From an uncultured Acinetobacter sp. (GTDB taxonomy: Bacteria; Pseudomonadota; Gammaproteobacteria; Pseudomonadales; Moraxellaceae), in NCBI GenBank assembly GCA_913777945.1, contig CAJYTY010000008.1, positions 186,001 to 250,000 of the forward strand: a stretch of 64,000 nt of DNA, written 5' to 3'. Made by a program: the position numbers and the translations under genes. Below, one piece after another: positions 8,695-18,109 of the stretch (its first letter is position 1; every line of letters starts with the position of its first letter). The notes under the pieces are model-generated. The model was given only the letters and a program-made list of their open reading frames with translations, was not told the DNA's origin and ran no database searches.

Positions 8695-9633
8695 TTATTC
8701 AACTTTACTTTTAGCATAAATATTCGCCTGAATCCAGATATTACCTCGAATATACTGACCAATTTCAAAATTTTCGTGGGCATTATTTTTAGTGGCGAGA
8801 CGAATTAATATTGCAGGTAGCTCGTCTTCTAGCACCAACACCACATCATAAAGGGTATAGGTTTCATCCATAAATGTCGTCGATGATTTACCTACGATAT
8901 TGCCTTGAAACCAAGCTTCGTCTTCTTGGCCCATGGTTTCGCCAAATAAATAAGCCACCATTTTAGAAAAATCGACCGTTACAGGTTCCTGATCTTCAGG
9001 CGTTTTAGGTTGCCACGCATCAATCAATTCTTGCAGATTTTCAGGCGCAACACCGTTATTGGCCGATAAAATATCATTTAACGCACGATGATGTTTAATC
9101 GATGCCGGATCGTCGACTTCAATGGTTTCGTTGTCGGCAACGACTTCAAGTTCATAGGCCCAAGCATTTAACTGAACTTGATAGGCCTGATTTTTCTCAT
9201 ATTGATTGTGATTGACGCTATATAGATTATCGTAAGCGTAAATAGTGGTATTTTTATTTAAACTCAACCGTAAAACAGCCTGAGTATTTGATTCGCAGGC
9301 AATGATGCGATCAATCACAGCATTATATTTATATGGGCTTTCAAAACTTGGAAATGCAGTTTTCAGCGCGCGCGGTTTATTATTTTCGACCGCAATAATC
9401 TGGCTGACTTTAATCCCAGATTCAGACGGACCTTGAATCAACCATACGTCGGTATCCATATCCTGTTCAGTTTCACATAAACCCATTGGCATCATAGGAG
9501 CGTCGAGTGCCATACTGAGCCATTTAGGCACGACTTGTTCAGGTGTATCACTCAATAACGCCCAATGCTCGCCATGGTTGCCAAAACCTTGATCTTGAAT
9601 AGTAACGATTTCTGGACTGTTTTGATTTTTCAT
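8695..9633 (-). CDS. Hypothetical protein (312 aa), unrecognised
   Basis: Soluble, acidic protein with no signal peptide or membrane segment. The frame is open to a TTG at 9696, but the ATG at 9633 has CAGGG close upstream and starts a polar sequence, so I choose it. The N-terminal part contains GFGNHGEHWALLSDTPEQ; the C-terminal 60 residues (EDELPAILIRLATKNNAHENFEIGQ then GNIWIQANIYAKSK) look like a small beta-barrel-like domain. I cannot assign a family or function. Neighbours are the small membrane protein downstream and the divergent YaiI gene, which give no clue. Confidence 0.75.
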   Translation of the reverse strand: MKNQNSPEIVTIQDQGFGNHGEHWALLSDTPEQVVPKWLSMALDAPMMPMGLCETEQDMDTDVWLIQGPSESGIKVSQIIAVENNKPRALKTAFPSFESPYKYNAVIDRIIACESNTQAVLRLSLNKNTTIYAYDNLYSVNHNQYEKNQAYQVQLNAWAYELEVVADNETIEVDDPASIKHHRALNDILSANNGVAPENLQELIDAWQPKTPEDQEPVTVDFSKMVAYLFGETMGQEDEAWFQGNIVGKSSTTFMDETYTLYDVVLVLEDELPAILIRLATKNNAHENFEIGQYIRGNIWIQANIYAKSKVE

Positions 9634-9854
9634 ATAACCCTGAAGAATTTTTAAAAGATTTAGATATATAAATCGAGCATATCTAAGTTTTTTCAAGTGT
9701 TGATATGCAATTATGTAAAAAATATTTTAATTTTCTTTTTGAATTTCATCGAGATGTCGGCGTATTAGATCTATGTAAAAATAACAAGCCTACAGGTCAC
9801 CATCAAATCTTAAGTCTGTTAAAATAAATTCCTCTTTAAAAAGGTTGAAATTGC

Positions 9855-10322
9855 GTGTTGCCATTTAAACTTTGGGTCGATGCCGATGCATTGCCAAAGA
9901 TTCTGCGAGAAGTCATTTTGCGTGCTTCTGATCGTTATCAGCTTGAAGTCATTTTTGTTGCAAATCAAAACGTGGGCATTACGCCATCTGTCCGGATCAA
10001 ATCGATTCAGGTTATGAGTGGCGCCGATCAGGCCGATCGTGAAATTGTCGAGCGCATGCAGGCACATGATATTGTGATTACTCAGGATATTCCTTTAGCT
10101 GCACAAGTGATTGAAAAGGGCGGTATTGCGATTCATCCACGAGGCGAAATCTATACCGATGCCAATGTAAAAGCACGTTTGCATTTACGTGATTTTATGG
10201 ACACCCTGCGGGGTGCTGGCGTACAAACTGGCGGACCACCGCCCATTTCTGAACGTGATAAACGCGAGTTTTCAAGTGCGCTTGATCAAACCATTTTAAA
10301 GCAAAAGCGTAAAACGCTTTGA
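9855..10322 (+). CDS. YaiI/YqxD (DUF188) family protein
   Basis: 155 residues, family length. Recognised by [16 protein letters not shown] near the N-terminus, the [11 protein letters not shown] stretch (about residues 56-66), [11 protein letters not shown] and the [12 protein letters not shown] motif near the C-terminus. The family has a PIN-like fold with conserved Asp residues and is thought, without firm proof, to be nucleic-acid related. Start is a GTG with AAAAGG about ten bases upstream. The next gene begins 8 bases after the stop, so the two are probably cotranscribed. Confidence 0.85.
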   Translation: MLPFKLWVDADALPKILREVILRASDRYQLEVIFVANQNVGITPSVRIKSIQVMSGADQADREIVERMQAHDIVITQDIPLAAQVIEKGGIAIHPRGEIYTDANVKARLHLRDFMDTLRGAGVQTGGPPPISERDKREFSSALDQTILKQKRKTL

Positions 10323-10330
10323 GACCGGCT

Positions 10331-11236
10331 ATGCCTTCAAAAAGCAATATCATACTGACCTATATTGTTTTGGTTTTGATCTGGGCATCGACTCCACTGG
10401 CGATTGTCTGGAGCGTGGCGGATCTGCATGTACTTTGGGCCATGATGTTACGCTTCTTTTTGGCGCTGCCAATTGCTGTAGTGATATTACTGGTACTCAG
10501 AATTCGTTTTCCACTCAACCCAAACGCCATTCATAGCTATATTGCAGGCTCGTTTAGCTTAATTGGCGCGCAGGTGTTTACCTATATTGCTACGCAGTAT
10601 CTAAGCTCTGGGGTGATTGCGCTGATGTTTGGGCTTGCACCTATCATTGCCGGTTTGATTGGCCGTTTTGCTTTTGCGCAGCAACTCAATCGCCTGCAAT
10701 GGACGGGTATGGCCATTGCAATTGTCGGTTTGGCATTGATCTGCTTTGGCGGGTCATCACAGCATGTGCATCCGCTGGGCATCGGTCTGATGCTCATGAG
10801 TGTCTTTATCTACTGTAGCTCAATTTTTTGGGTAAAAAAGGTCAATGCCGATGTCGTGCCGATGGCACAAGCCACCGGATCAATTCTGGTTTCTACCTTG
10901 GTGTCTTTGTGTGTACTGCCGTTTGTGTGGTCACATGCACCTACGCATCTGCCGGAAATGAAGTCATTACTGGCCTTGTTGTACACCACGATCATGGCAT
11001 CACTGATTGCAATGTTTTGCTATTTTAAACTGGTCAAAAACATTGAACCGACCACATTATCGCTCACCAATGTGATGACGCCTTTACTGGCCTTGGTGAT
11101 TGGCGCTTTATTTAATCATGAGCAGATTTCACTCATGATGATTTTAGGTACCTGTATTATTTTGAGTGGGTTATTTTTATATTTTTATCGTGATATTCAG
11201 GCCAATCGACGCTATAAACAACACATCAAATCTTGA
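10331..11236 (+). CDS. DMT/EamA-family transporter
   Basis: 301 residues with ten predicted membrane helices in two EamA repeats (for example VLIWASTPLAIVWSV at the start and LTNVMTPLLALVIGALFNHEQ in the second repeat). Proteins of this drug/metabolite superfamily usually export amino acids or other small metabolites; the substrate cannot be told from sequence. The frame reaches a TTG at 10319 overlapping the previous stop, but the ATG at 10331 fits the family start better. Confidence 0.87.
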   Translation: MPSKSNIILTYIVLVLIWASTPLAIVWSVADLHVLWAMMLRFFLALPIAVVILLVLRIRFPLNPNAIHSYIAGSFSLIGAQVFTYIATQYLSSGVIALMFGLAPIIAGLIGRFAFAQQLNRLQWTGMAIAIVGLALICFGGSSQHVHPLGIGLMLMSVFIYCSSIFWVKKVNADVVPMAQATGSILVSTLVSLCVLPFVWSHAPTHLPEMKSLLALLYTTIMASLIAMFCYFKLVKNIEPTTLSLTNVMTPLLALVIGALFNHEQISLMMILGTCIILSGLFLYFYRDIQANRRYKQHIKS

Positions 11237-11290
11237 GGATCACTGTAGCTTGCCTAATGTAATGCACAGACAAGTACGATTGAATTTGGC

Positions 11291-11561
11291 TTAAAACCGG
11301 GTAACATACGCTTCATAAAGTACATCAAAATGTTGATCTTTATGCCTTAATTGTTCGATTTCGTAGTAATCGGTACGATCAAATTGATCTACTGCGGTAT
11401 CTGGTACAAAATAAGCCCGCTATATAATCTGAATCGTAAGGGTCATTCAATAATAAGAGTCTGCCGGGTGAAGTTTTATCGAGATTCTTTTGGTGTATCT
11501 GTGCGTAATCGATGTTAATCGCAGTATCTAAATAAATACTGTTTTTTCTTTTATGAAATGA
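11291..11561 (-). pseudogene. Decayed gene fragment with frameshift
   Basis: This otherwise gene-free gap translates on the minus strand into two protein-like pieces in different frames. The upstream piece reads SIYLDTAINIDYAQ then SPGRLLLLNDPYDSDYIAGLF; the downstream piece starts near 11413 with YFVPDTAVDQFDRTDYYEIE and runs to VLYEAYVTRF and a TAA at 11291. The frames change by one base near 11405-11412. The upstream frame has no ATG and runs toward the lolC start, so the 5' end is gone too. I do not recognise the family. It looks like the remnant of a soluble protein gene truncated at its 5' end. Confidence 0.55.
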
Positions 11562-11577
11562 CCTTGGACTAAGTGGT

Positions 11578-12813
11578 ATGTTTAAACCAATCTCGCTGTA
11601 TATAGGGTTGCGATATACCCGCGCTCGGCGTAGTAATCACTTTATTTCGTTTATTGCCTTGGTTTCGATGATTGGTCTGACCTTGGGCGTTGCGGTACTG
11701 ATTACCGTTTTGTCCGTGATGAACGGCTTTGATCGCGAGTTGAAAAATCGTGTACTTGGTATGGTACCGCAGGCCACGATTTCATCGAACCAGATTCTAA
11801 CCGACTGGCCTCAACTTGCTAAAAAAATTGAGGGTCATCCTCATGTCACTGGTGTTGCACCATTTACACAATTACAAGGCATGCTTACCGCACAAGGCCA
11901 AGTTGCCGGTATTATGGTCAGCGGGATCGAACCAAGCTATGAAAAAAAGGTTTCGATTATCCAAAACCATATGGTGGCAGGTAGTATCGACAGCCTTAAA
12001 AAAGGCGAATACGGCATTGTACTCGGCAAGCAAATGACCGACGCACTCGGGCTTGGTCTAAACGACAGTGTGACGCTGGTTTTGCCTGAAGCGACGCCAT
12101 CACCTGCTGGGGTGGTGCCACGATTTAAACGATTTAAAATTGTGGGCATCTTCAGTATTGGTGCCGAAGTAGATTCGATGATGGGCTATATTGCCTTGAA
12201 TGATGCATCTACACTGTTGCGCTTACCCGATGGCGCCCAAGGAATTCGCCTTAAACTGGACAATATTTTTGCAGCACCTCAAGTGGCAGACGATATTGTG
12301 AAGACCTTACCATCTAATTTCTATGCGTCTAACTGGACCTATACTCACGGTAACTTGTTTAGCGCCATTCAAATGGAAAAAGCCATGGTGAGCTTGCTAT
12401 TGTTCCTGATTGTTTTGGTTGCAGCATTCAATATTGTGTCTTCACTGGTCATGGTAGTGACCGATAAAAAATCAGACATCGCGATTTTAAGAACACTAGG
12501 TGCATCACCAGCCACCATCACCAAAATCTTTATGGTTCAAGGCACAGTCATTGGTGTGATCGGTACGGTTGCGGGTGCTATTTTAGGAGTCGTGTTTGCT
12601 TCAAGCGTGAGTAATATCATTGACTGGTTCAATACCGCGCTTGGTTTACATTTATTCGATGCGTATTTCATTAATTACTTGCCGTCTTATCTACGCTGGC
12701 AAGATGTGGCTTTGATTGTGTCGGTTTCACTGTTATTGAGCTTTCTTGCCACGATTTATCCGGCATTGCGTGCAGCGAAAATTCAACCTGCGGAGGCATT
12801 GCGCTATGAGTAA
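11578..12813 (+). CDS. lolC: Lipoprotein-releasing ABC permease (LolC/E/F type)
   Basis: 411 residues. Opens with the family start LYIGLRYTRARRSNHFISFIALVSMIGLTLGVA (one membrane helix), then a large periplasmic domain (residues about 50-270), then three C-terminal helices with the FtsX-type core (SSLVMVVTDKKSDIAILRTLGA). With LolD it extracts mature lipoproteins from the inner membrane and hands them to LolA. Only one permease gene is present, and comEC follows lolD, so no lolE is here; a homodimeric LolF-type permease is likely. The lolD start overlaps its 3' end. Confidence 0.93.
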   Translation: MFKPISLYIGLRYTRARRSNHFISFIALVSMIGLTLGVAVLITVLSVMNGFDRELKNRVLGMVPQATISSNQILTDWPQLAKKIEGHPHVTGVAPFTQLQGMLTAQGQVAGIMVSGIEPSYEKKVSIIQNHMVAGSIDSLKKGEYGIVLGKQMTDALGLGLNDSVTLVLPEATPSPAGVVPRFKRFKIVGIFSIGAEVDSMMGYIALNDASTLLRLPDGAQGIRLKLDNIFAAPQVADDIVKTLPSNFYASNWTYTHGNLFSAIQMEKAMVSLLLFLIVLVAAFNIVSSLVMVVTDKKSDIAILRTLGASPATITKIFMVQGTVIGVIGTVAGAILGVVFASSVSNIIDWFNTALGLHLFDAYFINYLPSYLRWQDVALIVSVSLLLSFLATIYPALRAAKIQPAEALRYE

Positions 12814-13492
12814 GATTGTCCTTGAAGCCAAAGATATTCATAAGCATTTTACCGATGGAAAATCGACAGTTGATGTGATTAAAGGCTTATCGCTTCAGGT
12901 AAAAGCAGGGGAATTTGTTTCGATTGTTGGAGCAAGTGGTTCAGGTAAAAGCACTTTGCTGCATGTACTGGGCGGACTCGATACGCCGAGTCAGGGTCAG
13001 GTTTTTCTGGATGGTCAGCGTTTTGATAATCTGGGTGAAGCGCAACGCGGCTATAAACGAAATCATTATTTGGGTTTCGTCTATCAGTTTCACCATTTAC
13101 TACCAGAGTTTTCGGCACTTGAAAATGTGGCCATGCCGCTGATGCTTCGTGCAGAGACTAATTATAAAGAGGTCAAACAACAGGCTGAACACTTACTGGA
13201 TCGTGTTGGGTTGTCACATCGGTTGACGCATAAGCCTGGTGAATTATCTGGCGGAGAGCGCCAGCGTGTTGCATTGGCACGTGCACTGGTTGGGCGTCCT
13301 GCAGTGATGCTGGCAGATGAGCCAACAGGAAATCTAGACCGCAAAACGGCACTGGGTATTTTTGAGCTACTCACCGAGCTGAAAAAAGAATTCAATATGG
13401 CCATGCTGATCGTGACCCACGATGAGCAGTTGGCACAATCTGCAGATTCAATTTTACATATGCAAGATGGCCTTTGGGTCGATCCAGTCTGA
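12806..13492 (+). CDS. lolD: Lipoprotein-releasing system ATP-binding protein
   Basis: 228 residues. ABC ATPase with Walker A GASGSGKSTLL, signature LSGGERQRVALARAL, Walker B VMLADEPTGNLD and the H-loop VTHDEQ. It powers lipoprotein release with the upstream permease. The ATG overlaps the last eight bases of lolC and has a strong GGAGG at 12792-12796, which decides the start over the longer open frame that begins at 12746. Confidence 0.95.
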   Translation: MSKIVLEAKDIHKHFTDGKSTVDVIKGLSLQVKAGEFVSIVGASGSGKSTLLHVLGGLDTPSQGQVFLDGQRFDNLGEAQRGYKRNHYLGFVYQFHHLLPEFSALENVAMPLMLRAETNYKEVKQQAEHLLDRVGLSHRLTHKPGELSGGERQRVALARALVGRPAVMLADEPTGNLDRKTALGIFELLTELKKEFNMAMLIVTHDEQLAQSADSILHMQDGLWVDPV

Positions 13493-13508
13493 TGTTGTGC
13501 GTATTGAT

Positions 13509-13533
13509 AGCCCTTTCGGGGGCTTTCAATTTT
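13509..13533 (+). terminator. Probable lolCD terminator
   Basis: Short stem AGCCC/GGGCT with a six-base loop TTTCGG, followed by a T-rich tail with AATTTTT. It lies 16 bases after lolD and before comEC. Confidence 0.6.
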
Positions 13534-13569
13534 TATCATACAAGTAAATAAAATAGATTTTAAATAACA

Positions 13570-15996
13570 ATGCTAAAGCTTATTTTTCTGGGGTGGATTG
13601 CAGGAATTGCAACCATGGGGCATATATTTGATCCAATATCGCCTGTCACACTCGGTATCGCGATCGGTCTATATTTCCTATTTTTACTCATCTATCTACG
13701 TGTGGCCCAACAGTTCAACTCTTCGAAATTGTTAGGCGGCTTATTAGGCATCTTTTCGGTGTGTTTGTCGTTTAGCTGTGGCGTCTATTACGCCGATCAG
13801 GCACTCACCACGCGGCTTGAGCATCGTGTCACGACCTCTTCAGTCGACTCATACATCATCTACATCAACCGTATGGGGGAGCAGTCTCAAAACGGAATCA
13901 GACAGCCTGCACAGATTCTCAATGAAAATGATGCTCCCATTCACTGGGTACTTTCCATAGATGAAACAGTTATCCCTGCTGATACCATGGCGCATAGTTT
14001 AGCTGTTGGGCAGTATTATCGTGCCGTGATCCAGCATCAACCTGTGCATGGTTACGCTATACAAGGTGCATTCGATGTAGAAAAATGGTTCGTACAACAA
14101 AACTGGCAAGGACGTGGCAAAGTTGTACAACTCGAAATGCTTTCAAGTGAACAGGCGCTACGTGAAGGATATTATGATCATGTGAAACAGCAACAATCTT
14201 GGACTCGAAAATTTTTGCTTGCTGCCGAGCACTTAAGATTAAAATTTAGAGGCTATTTTCTTGCTTCTTCCTTACAACATCAAAGCTTACTTCTGGCCTT
14301 ACTCACGGGCGATCGAAGTCTTCTTGATCCTGAGCTTGAGCAGCAGTTTCAACGCTTTGGTATTTCACATTTGCTGGCGATATCTGGGCCGCATGTGCTT
14401 ATTTTTGCAGCGCTGATGACATGGTTCATCATCCAATTGATCAATCGATACTACGCCGCAATTTATTTGGTGATTCCACGCCAGCGACTGATGCTGATTC
14501 CATTTTTATTATGCGTACTCCTGTATTGCGCGTTGGTGGGGTTTGAAATTCCTGCTCTAAGAACGCTGCTGACCGTAACCATAGTGAGTATTTTCATACT
14601 TTTAAAACGTCCCGTACATGCCAGTTTCTTGTTGATGTTCAGTGCTTCTATTTTGTTACTCATCGATCCGTTTAGCATACTCTCGGCAGCATTCTGGCTA
14701 TCTTATGGGGCCTGTTTTATTCTGATTCGTATTTATCAGGAAATTGTACAGGAGCAAAAGACTGGTCAATCTTGGCGTATTCGAATCGGATATGCTGCGC
14801 AGCTTCTTATCAGAACACAATGGAAAATCTTTTTCGCACTGTTACCCCTGACCTTATTGCTCTTTAAACAGTTTTCTTGGATGACTCCATTTGCCAATAT
14901 CATTGCCATTCCAGTTCTGGGTGCCATCGTGGTGCCTTTAGATGTTATCGCTGCATGCTTCTGGCTCATCCTTCCTGCATTTGGACATTTGATTTTTCAA
15001 CTCAATGATGGGGTATTACAGGCTGTTTTGGGTCTGTTTAATATGATGGATTATATCTTTGCACCAGAGTTACAATATTTTGCACTTCGTCCTTGGATGA
15101 TCATCAGCATTTCATTTGGCATTTTAATTTTATTTTTGCCTAAAGGCACAGTGCCTAAATGCTGGTCAATCATATGCTGTGTGCCTGTTTTTCTACCTGC
15201 ACAATTAAAATCACCTACCCAATTAGTGGTGTTAGATGTCGGTCAAGGACAGTCTGTGTTCATCCAAGATCAGACACAACGAATACTGCTCGATACTGGC
15301 GGCAATCACGATGAGCAAAAGTTTAGTATAGGCAGGCAGGTGATGGTGCCATTTTTGAAGGCACAGGGCGTAAGGCAGCTAGACCGAATTATACTGTCAC
15401 ATTTAGATCAAGATCATAGCGGGGCATTACCTGCGATTCTGGATGCAATATCGGTTACGCAGATTCAAGCCAATGAACCAATGCCTAAACTTCAATCTAC
15501 TTTTGAGCTGTGCTATGCCGGACAGCGTTTTGAGACACCTGAAACCATTATACAAGTTTTATCACCAGCGCCTCAGGAGATCGGACGTGCTGATACGAAT
15601 CGAAATGAATCGTCATGTGTTATGCATATCGAGTTTAAAAACAATCAACCCATACGACATTTTTTAATTATGGGAGATGCAGGTTGGGAAACCGAGTTTA
15701 AATTACTTCAACATTATCCGGATCTGCGCGTAGATGTTTTGGTTTTGGGGCATCACGGGAGTCGTCATAGTTCAGCCTATGATTTTTTACAGCATTATCG
15801 GCCTCAATATGCGATTGCATCGGCAGGTGCAACCAATCGTTATGGACATCCTAGTATTGAAGTTCAGGCACGACTGGCAGCGTTACAAATTCCTTTACTC
15901 AGCACAGCCAAAGCAGGCAGTATTTCTTTTAGTTTTGATCAAGCGAATGAGCAGCCACGTTTTTATCGCCATCAATACCGCTGGTTAACACAATAG
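13570..15996 (+). CDS. comEC: DNA internalisation protein ComEC/Rec2
   Basis: 808 residues in three parts: an N-terminal region with several helices and a DUF4131-like extracytoplasmic domain, a central competence membrane block (LLALLTGDRSLLDPELEQQF and FGISHLLAISGPHV are hallmarks), and a C-terminal metallo-beta-lactamase-like domain (LDVGQGQSVFI, LDTGG, SHLDQDHSG). It is the inner-membrane channel for single-stranded DNA during natural transformation, in line with the competence known in Acinetobacter. The 3' end overlaps a convergent acyltransferase gene by 68 bases. Confidence 0.95.
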   Translation: MLKLIFLGWIAGIATMGHIFDPISPVTLGIAIGLYFLFLLIYLRVAQQFNSSKLLGGLLGIFSVCLSFSCGVYYADQALTTRLEHRVTTSSVDSYIIYINRMGEQSQNGIRQPAQILNENDAPIHWVLSIDETVIPADTMAHSLAVGQYYRAVIQHQPVHGYAIQGAFDVEKWFVQQNWQGRGKVVQLEMLSSEQALREGYYDHVKQQQSWTRKFLLAAEHLRLKFRGYFLASSLQHQSLLLALLTGDRSLLDPELEQQFQRFGISHLLAISGPHVLIFAALMTWFIIQLINRYYAAIYLVIPRQRLMLIPFLLCVLLYCALVGFEIPALRTLLTVTIVSIFILLKRPVHASFLLMFSASILLLIDPFSILSAAFWLSYGACFILIRIYQEIVQEQKTGQSWRIRIGYAAQLLIRTQWKIFFALLPLTLLLFKQFSWMTPFANIIAIPVLGAIVVPLDVIAACFWLILPAFGHLIFQLNDGVLQAVLGLFNMMDYIFAPELQYFALRPWMIISISFGILILFLPKGTVPKCWSIICCVPVFLPAQLKSPTQLVVLDVGQGQSVFIQDQTQRILLDTGGNHDEQKFSIGRQVMVPFLKAQGVRQLDRIILSHLDQDHSGALPAILDAISVTQIQANEPMPKLQSTFELCYAGQRFETPETIIQVLSPAPQEIGRADTNRNESSCVMHIEFKNNQPIRHFLIMGDAGWETEFKLLQHYPDLRVDVLVLGHHGSRHSSAYDFLQHYRPQYAIASAGATNRYGHPSIEVQARLAALQIPLLSTAKAGSISFSFDQANEQPRFYRHQYRWLTQ

Positions 15997-16945
15997 CCTT
16001 TTCGCGCTGATTGGCATCACGTACCTGTTGCACTTTTTCGAGTGCTTCCTCTTCGCTTAAGGTGTAAAGATTGTCGAGTTCAGGGTTGGCTTTAAAGCGT
16101 TTATAACTCCAATGGTAATGATCTGGATACTTTTGAATTAAAGATTCAATTGCTCGATGGATCACCGCTGTGCCATCGCGATCTGTGCCTTCATAGATTT
16201 TTGTATCCATAGGTTCGATATACATATCGAAACCGTGGTTTTCATTACGAATGGCGTATAAAAACAAGGCTTTGGCTTTGGTTTTCTGAATAAGCTTGGC
16301 ACTTAAATTACTCGATGCCAAAGGGATACCAAAATACTCAACCAACTCGCCGCCCACGTTAGGCGTATGATCGGGCAGAATCACGGTAGTTCCGCCTTGT
16401 TTTAAGGCTTTAAAAATTTGACGAACACCACTTTCGTCAGTTGGAACCAGATTGGCTTGTTCGCGGCTACGTGCTTCGCGTACAAAGCGATCGGCATCTT
16501 CATTCTTGACTGGTTTATATAAAATGGTCATGTCGGTAAATTGAGCGCACCATGCGTTCATAATTTCCCATGTACCAAAATGTGGCACGATCAAAACCAG
16601 TCCCTTTTTTTCGGCGACCGCTTGGTGAAAGTATTCTGCACCTTGAATGCTATGAATTCGAGAAATATTTTTTTCGTTGGAAGATCCCCAAATACTGAAG
16701 AATTCCATATAAGACATCAGTTCATTTCGAATTGCGTTACGAATGATGACATGACGCTGCTCGTCATTGAGATACGGCAAGGTAATTTTTAGGTTGAGTT
16801 GTATGGTCTTAGATGTTTTTGTAAGTTTCAAACCATTTACAAGGCTAGCAAGCATCCGTGCGAATAGACGAGAAAGCTGGATAGGCTGTCTGCTAATAAA
16901 ATTAAGTAAGCGATACATTAAGCTACGTGAATCGGAAGTCGTCAT
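15929..16945 (-). CDS. LpxL/HtrB-family acyltransferase
   Basis: 338 residues from the ATG at 16945 (the frame is open to a TTG at 16966). The lysophospholipid/lipid A acyltransferase signature HX4E is seen as HFGTWE (about residues 122-127), followed by the family stretches TVILPDHTPNVGGELVEYFGIPL and PDHYHWSYKRFK. Family members add a secondary acyl chain to lipid A at the cytoplasmic face. The sequence cannot separate a lipid A acyltransferase from the related aminolipid acyltransferases. The last 68 bases lie within the comEC 3' end on the other strand. Confidence 0.85.
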   Translation of the reverse strand: MTTSDSRSLMYRLLNFISRQPIQLSRLFARMLASLVNGLKLTKTSKTIQLNLKITLPYLNDEQRHVIIRNAIRNELMSYMEFFSIWGSSNEKNISRIHSIQGAEYFHQAVAEKKGLVLIVPHFGTWEIMNAWCAQFTDMTILYKPVKNEDADRFVREARSREQANLVPTDESGVRQIFKALKQGGTTVILPDHTPNVGGELVEYFGIPLASSNLSAKLIQKTKAKALFLYAIRNENHGFDMYIEPMDTKIYEGTDRDGTAVIHRAIESLIQKYPDHYHWSYKRFKANPELDNLYTLSEEEALEKVQQVRDANQREKAIVLTSGIDGDKNVAAHSLDQN

Positions 16946-17017
16946 TATAAAAGTGCTTAAAAACAAAAACGGAGGCTTGTCGGATAAAAATATTATAAGT
17001 TAAATCATAACGATTAA

Positions 17018-17046
17018 ACAGTTTTTCCCGATTCAGTGTATATAAT
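17018..17046 (+). promoter_or_regulatory. Putative sigma-70 promoter of the S49 peptidase gene
   Basis: A perfect TATAAT at 17041-17046, preceded by a TG-containing stretch (GTGTATATAAT), lies 32 bases before the ATG at 17079. The -35 region about 17 bases upstream (ACAGTT) is weak, so this would be an extended -10 type promoter. Confidence 0.5.
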
Positions 17047-17078
17047 GGCAGTATTTTCAACTTTTTGGGTTATTTTTT

Positions 17079-18095
17079 ATGTCTGATTGGCCGCCTAAAC
17101 CACAAAATGAAGTGCAAAATAGCAACAATAAAACTGGTCAAGAATGGCAGATTTTAGAAAAAGCTGTTTTGGCCTCTGTCGAAGAGCAGCGTCGTAGTCG
17201 TCGTTGGGGGATCTTCTTTAAAACGCTTACTTTTTTATATGTATTGTTCGTGCTGGTTTTGCTGGGCCGTGGTTGTTCTGTCAGTGATGGGGCGAGCGGT
17301 ACGTCAAGTAGTAGCCCACATTTGGCTGTGGTCAATATTATTGGAACCATCGATTCAAGCAGTAAATCGGTCAATAGTGAAGATACCAACAAAGCACTTA
17401 CCCGAGCGTTTGAAGCTAAATCAAGTAAGGCCGTGGTCCTCAATATCAATTCGCCGGGTGGTTCGCCAGTTCAGTCAGATGAAATCTGGCAAGAAATCCG
17501 TTATTTGAAAAAACAGCACCCAGATAAAAAGATTTATGCCGTAATTGGTGATATGGGGGCTTCAGGCGCCTACTATATTGCTTCTGCTGCAGATGAAATT
17601 ATTGTCAACCCTTCGAGTCTGGTGGGGTCAATTGGTGTGATTATGCCAAACTATGGCATTACTGGTCTGGCGCAAAAATTGGGCATTGAAGACCGTACAC
17701 TTACATCCGGCGATAACAAAGATATTTTAAGCATGACCAAACCGGTTAATCCTGCACAACGTGCACATGTGCAATCGGTTTTAGATAACGTTCATGCACA
17801 TTTTATCAATGCGGTTAAAGAGGGGCGGGGCAATCGCTTAAAATCGAATGATCCGGCGGTATTTTCGGGCTTGTTCTGGTCGGGTGAGCAAGCGGTCAAA
17901 TTGGGTGTGGCTGACCGGACAGGTAATTTACAAACCTTGATGCGTGAGTTAAAAGTAGACAATAAAGTAGATTACACCATTGAGCGCAATCCATTTGAAA
18001 CAATTCTAGGTCGAATGGGTTCAGAATTTGGTCAAGGTGTCGCTGCATCATTGAGCCAGCACCTGCAAACGGAACAGCAGGCGAAACTCCAATAA
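17079..18095 (+). CDS. sppA: Signal peptide peptidase SppA-type (peptidase S49)
   Basis: 338 residues, the length of the single-domain SppA type. One N-terminal membrane helix (about residues 45-68, ending in LLGRGCSV) is followed by the S49 domain: VVLNINSPGGSPVQSDEI, the nucleophile region GDMGASGAYYIASAADEI, and NPSSLVGSIGVI. It degrades cleaved signal peptides or other membrane-embedded peptides. The hydrolase gene follows 14 bases later and is probably in the same transcript. Confidence 0.92.
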   Translation: MSDWPPKPQNEVQNSNNKTGQEWQILEKAVLASVEEQRRSRRWGIFFKTLTFLYVLFVLVLLGRGCSVSDGASGTSSSSPHLAVVNIIGTIDSSSKSVNSEDTNKALTRAFEAKSSKAVVLNINSPGGSPVQSDEIWQEIRYLKKQHPDKKIYAVIGDMGASGAYYIASAADEIIVNPSSLVGSIGVIMPNYGITGLAQKLGIEDRTLTSGDNKDILSMTKPVNPAQRAHVQSVLDNVHAHFINAVKEGRGNRLKSNDPAVFSGLFWSGEQAVKLGVADRTGNLQTLMRELKVDNKVDYTIERNPFETILGRMGSEFGQGVAASLSQHLQTEQQAKLQ

Positions 18096-18109
18096 ATCTC
18101 GAGGATCAC

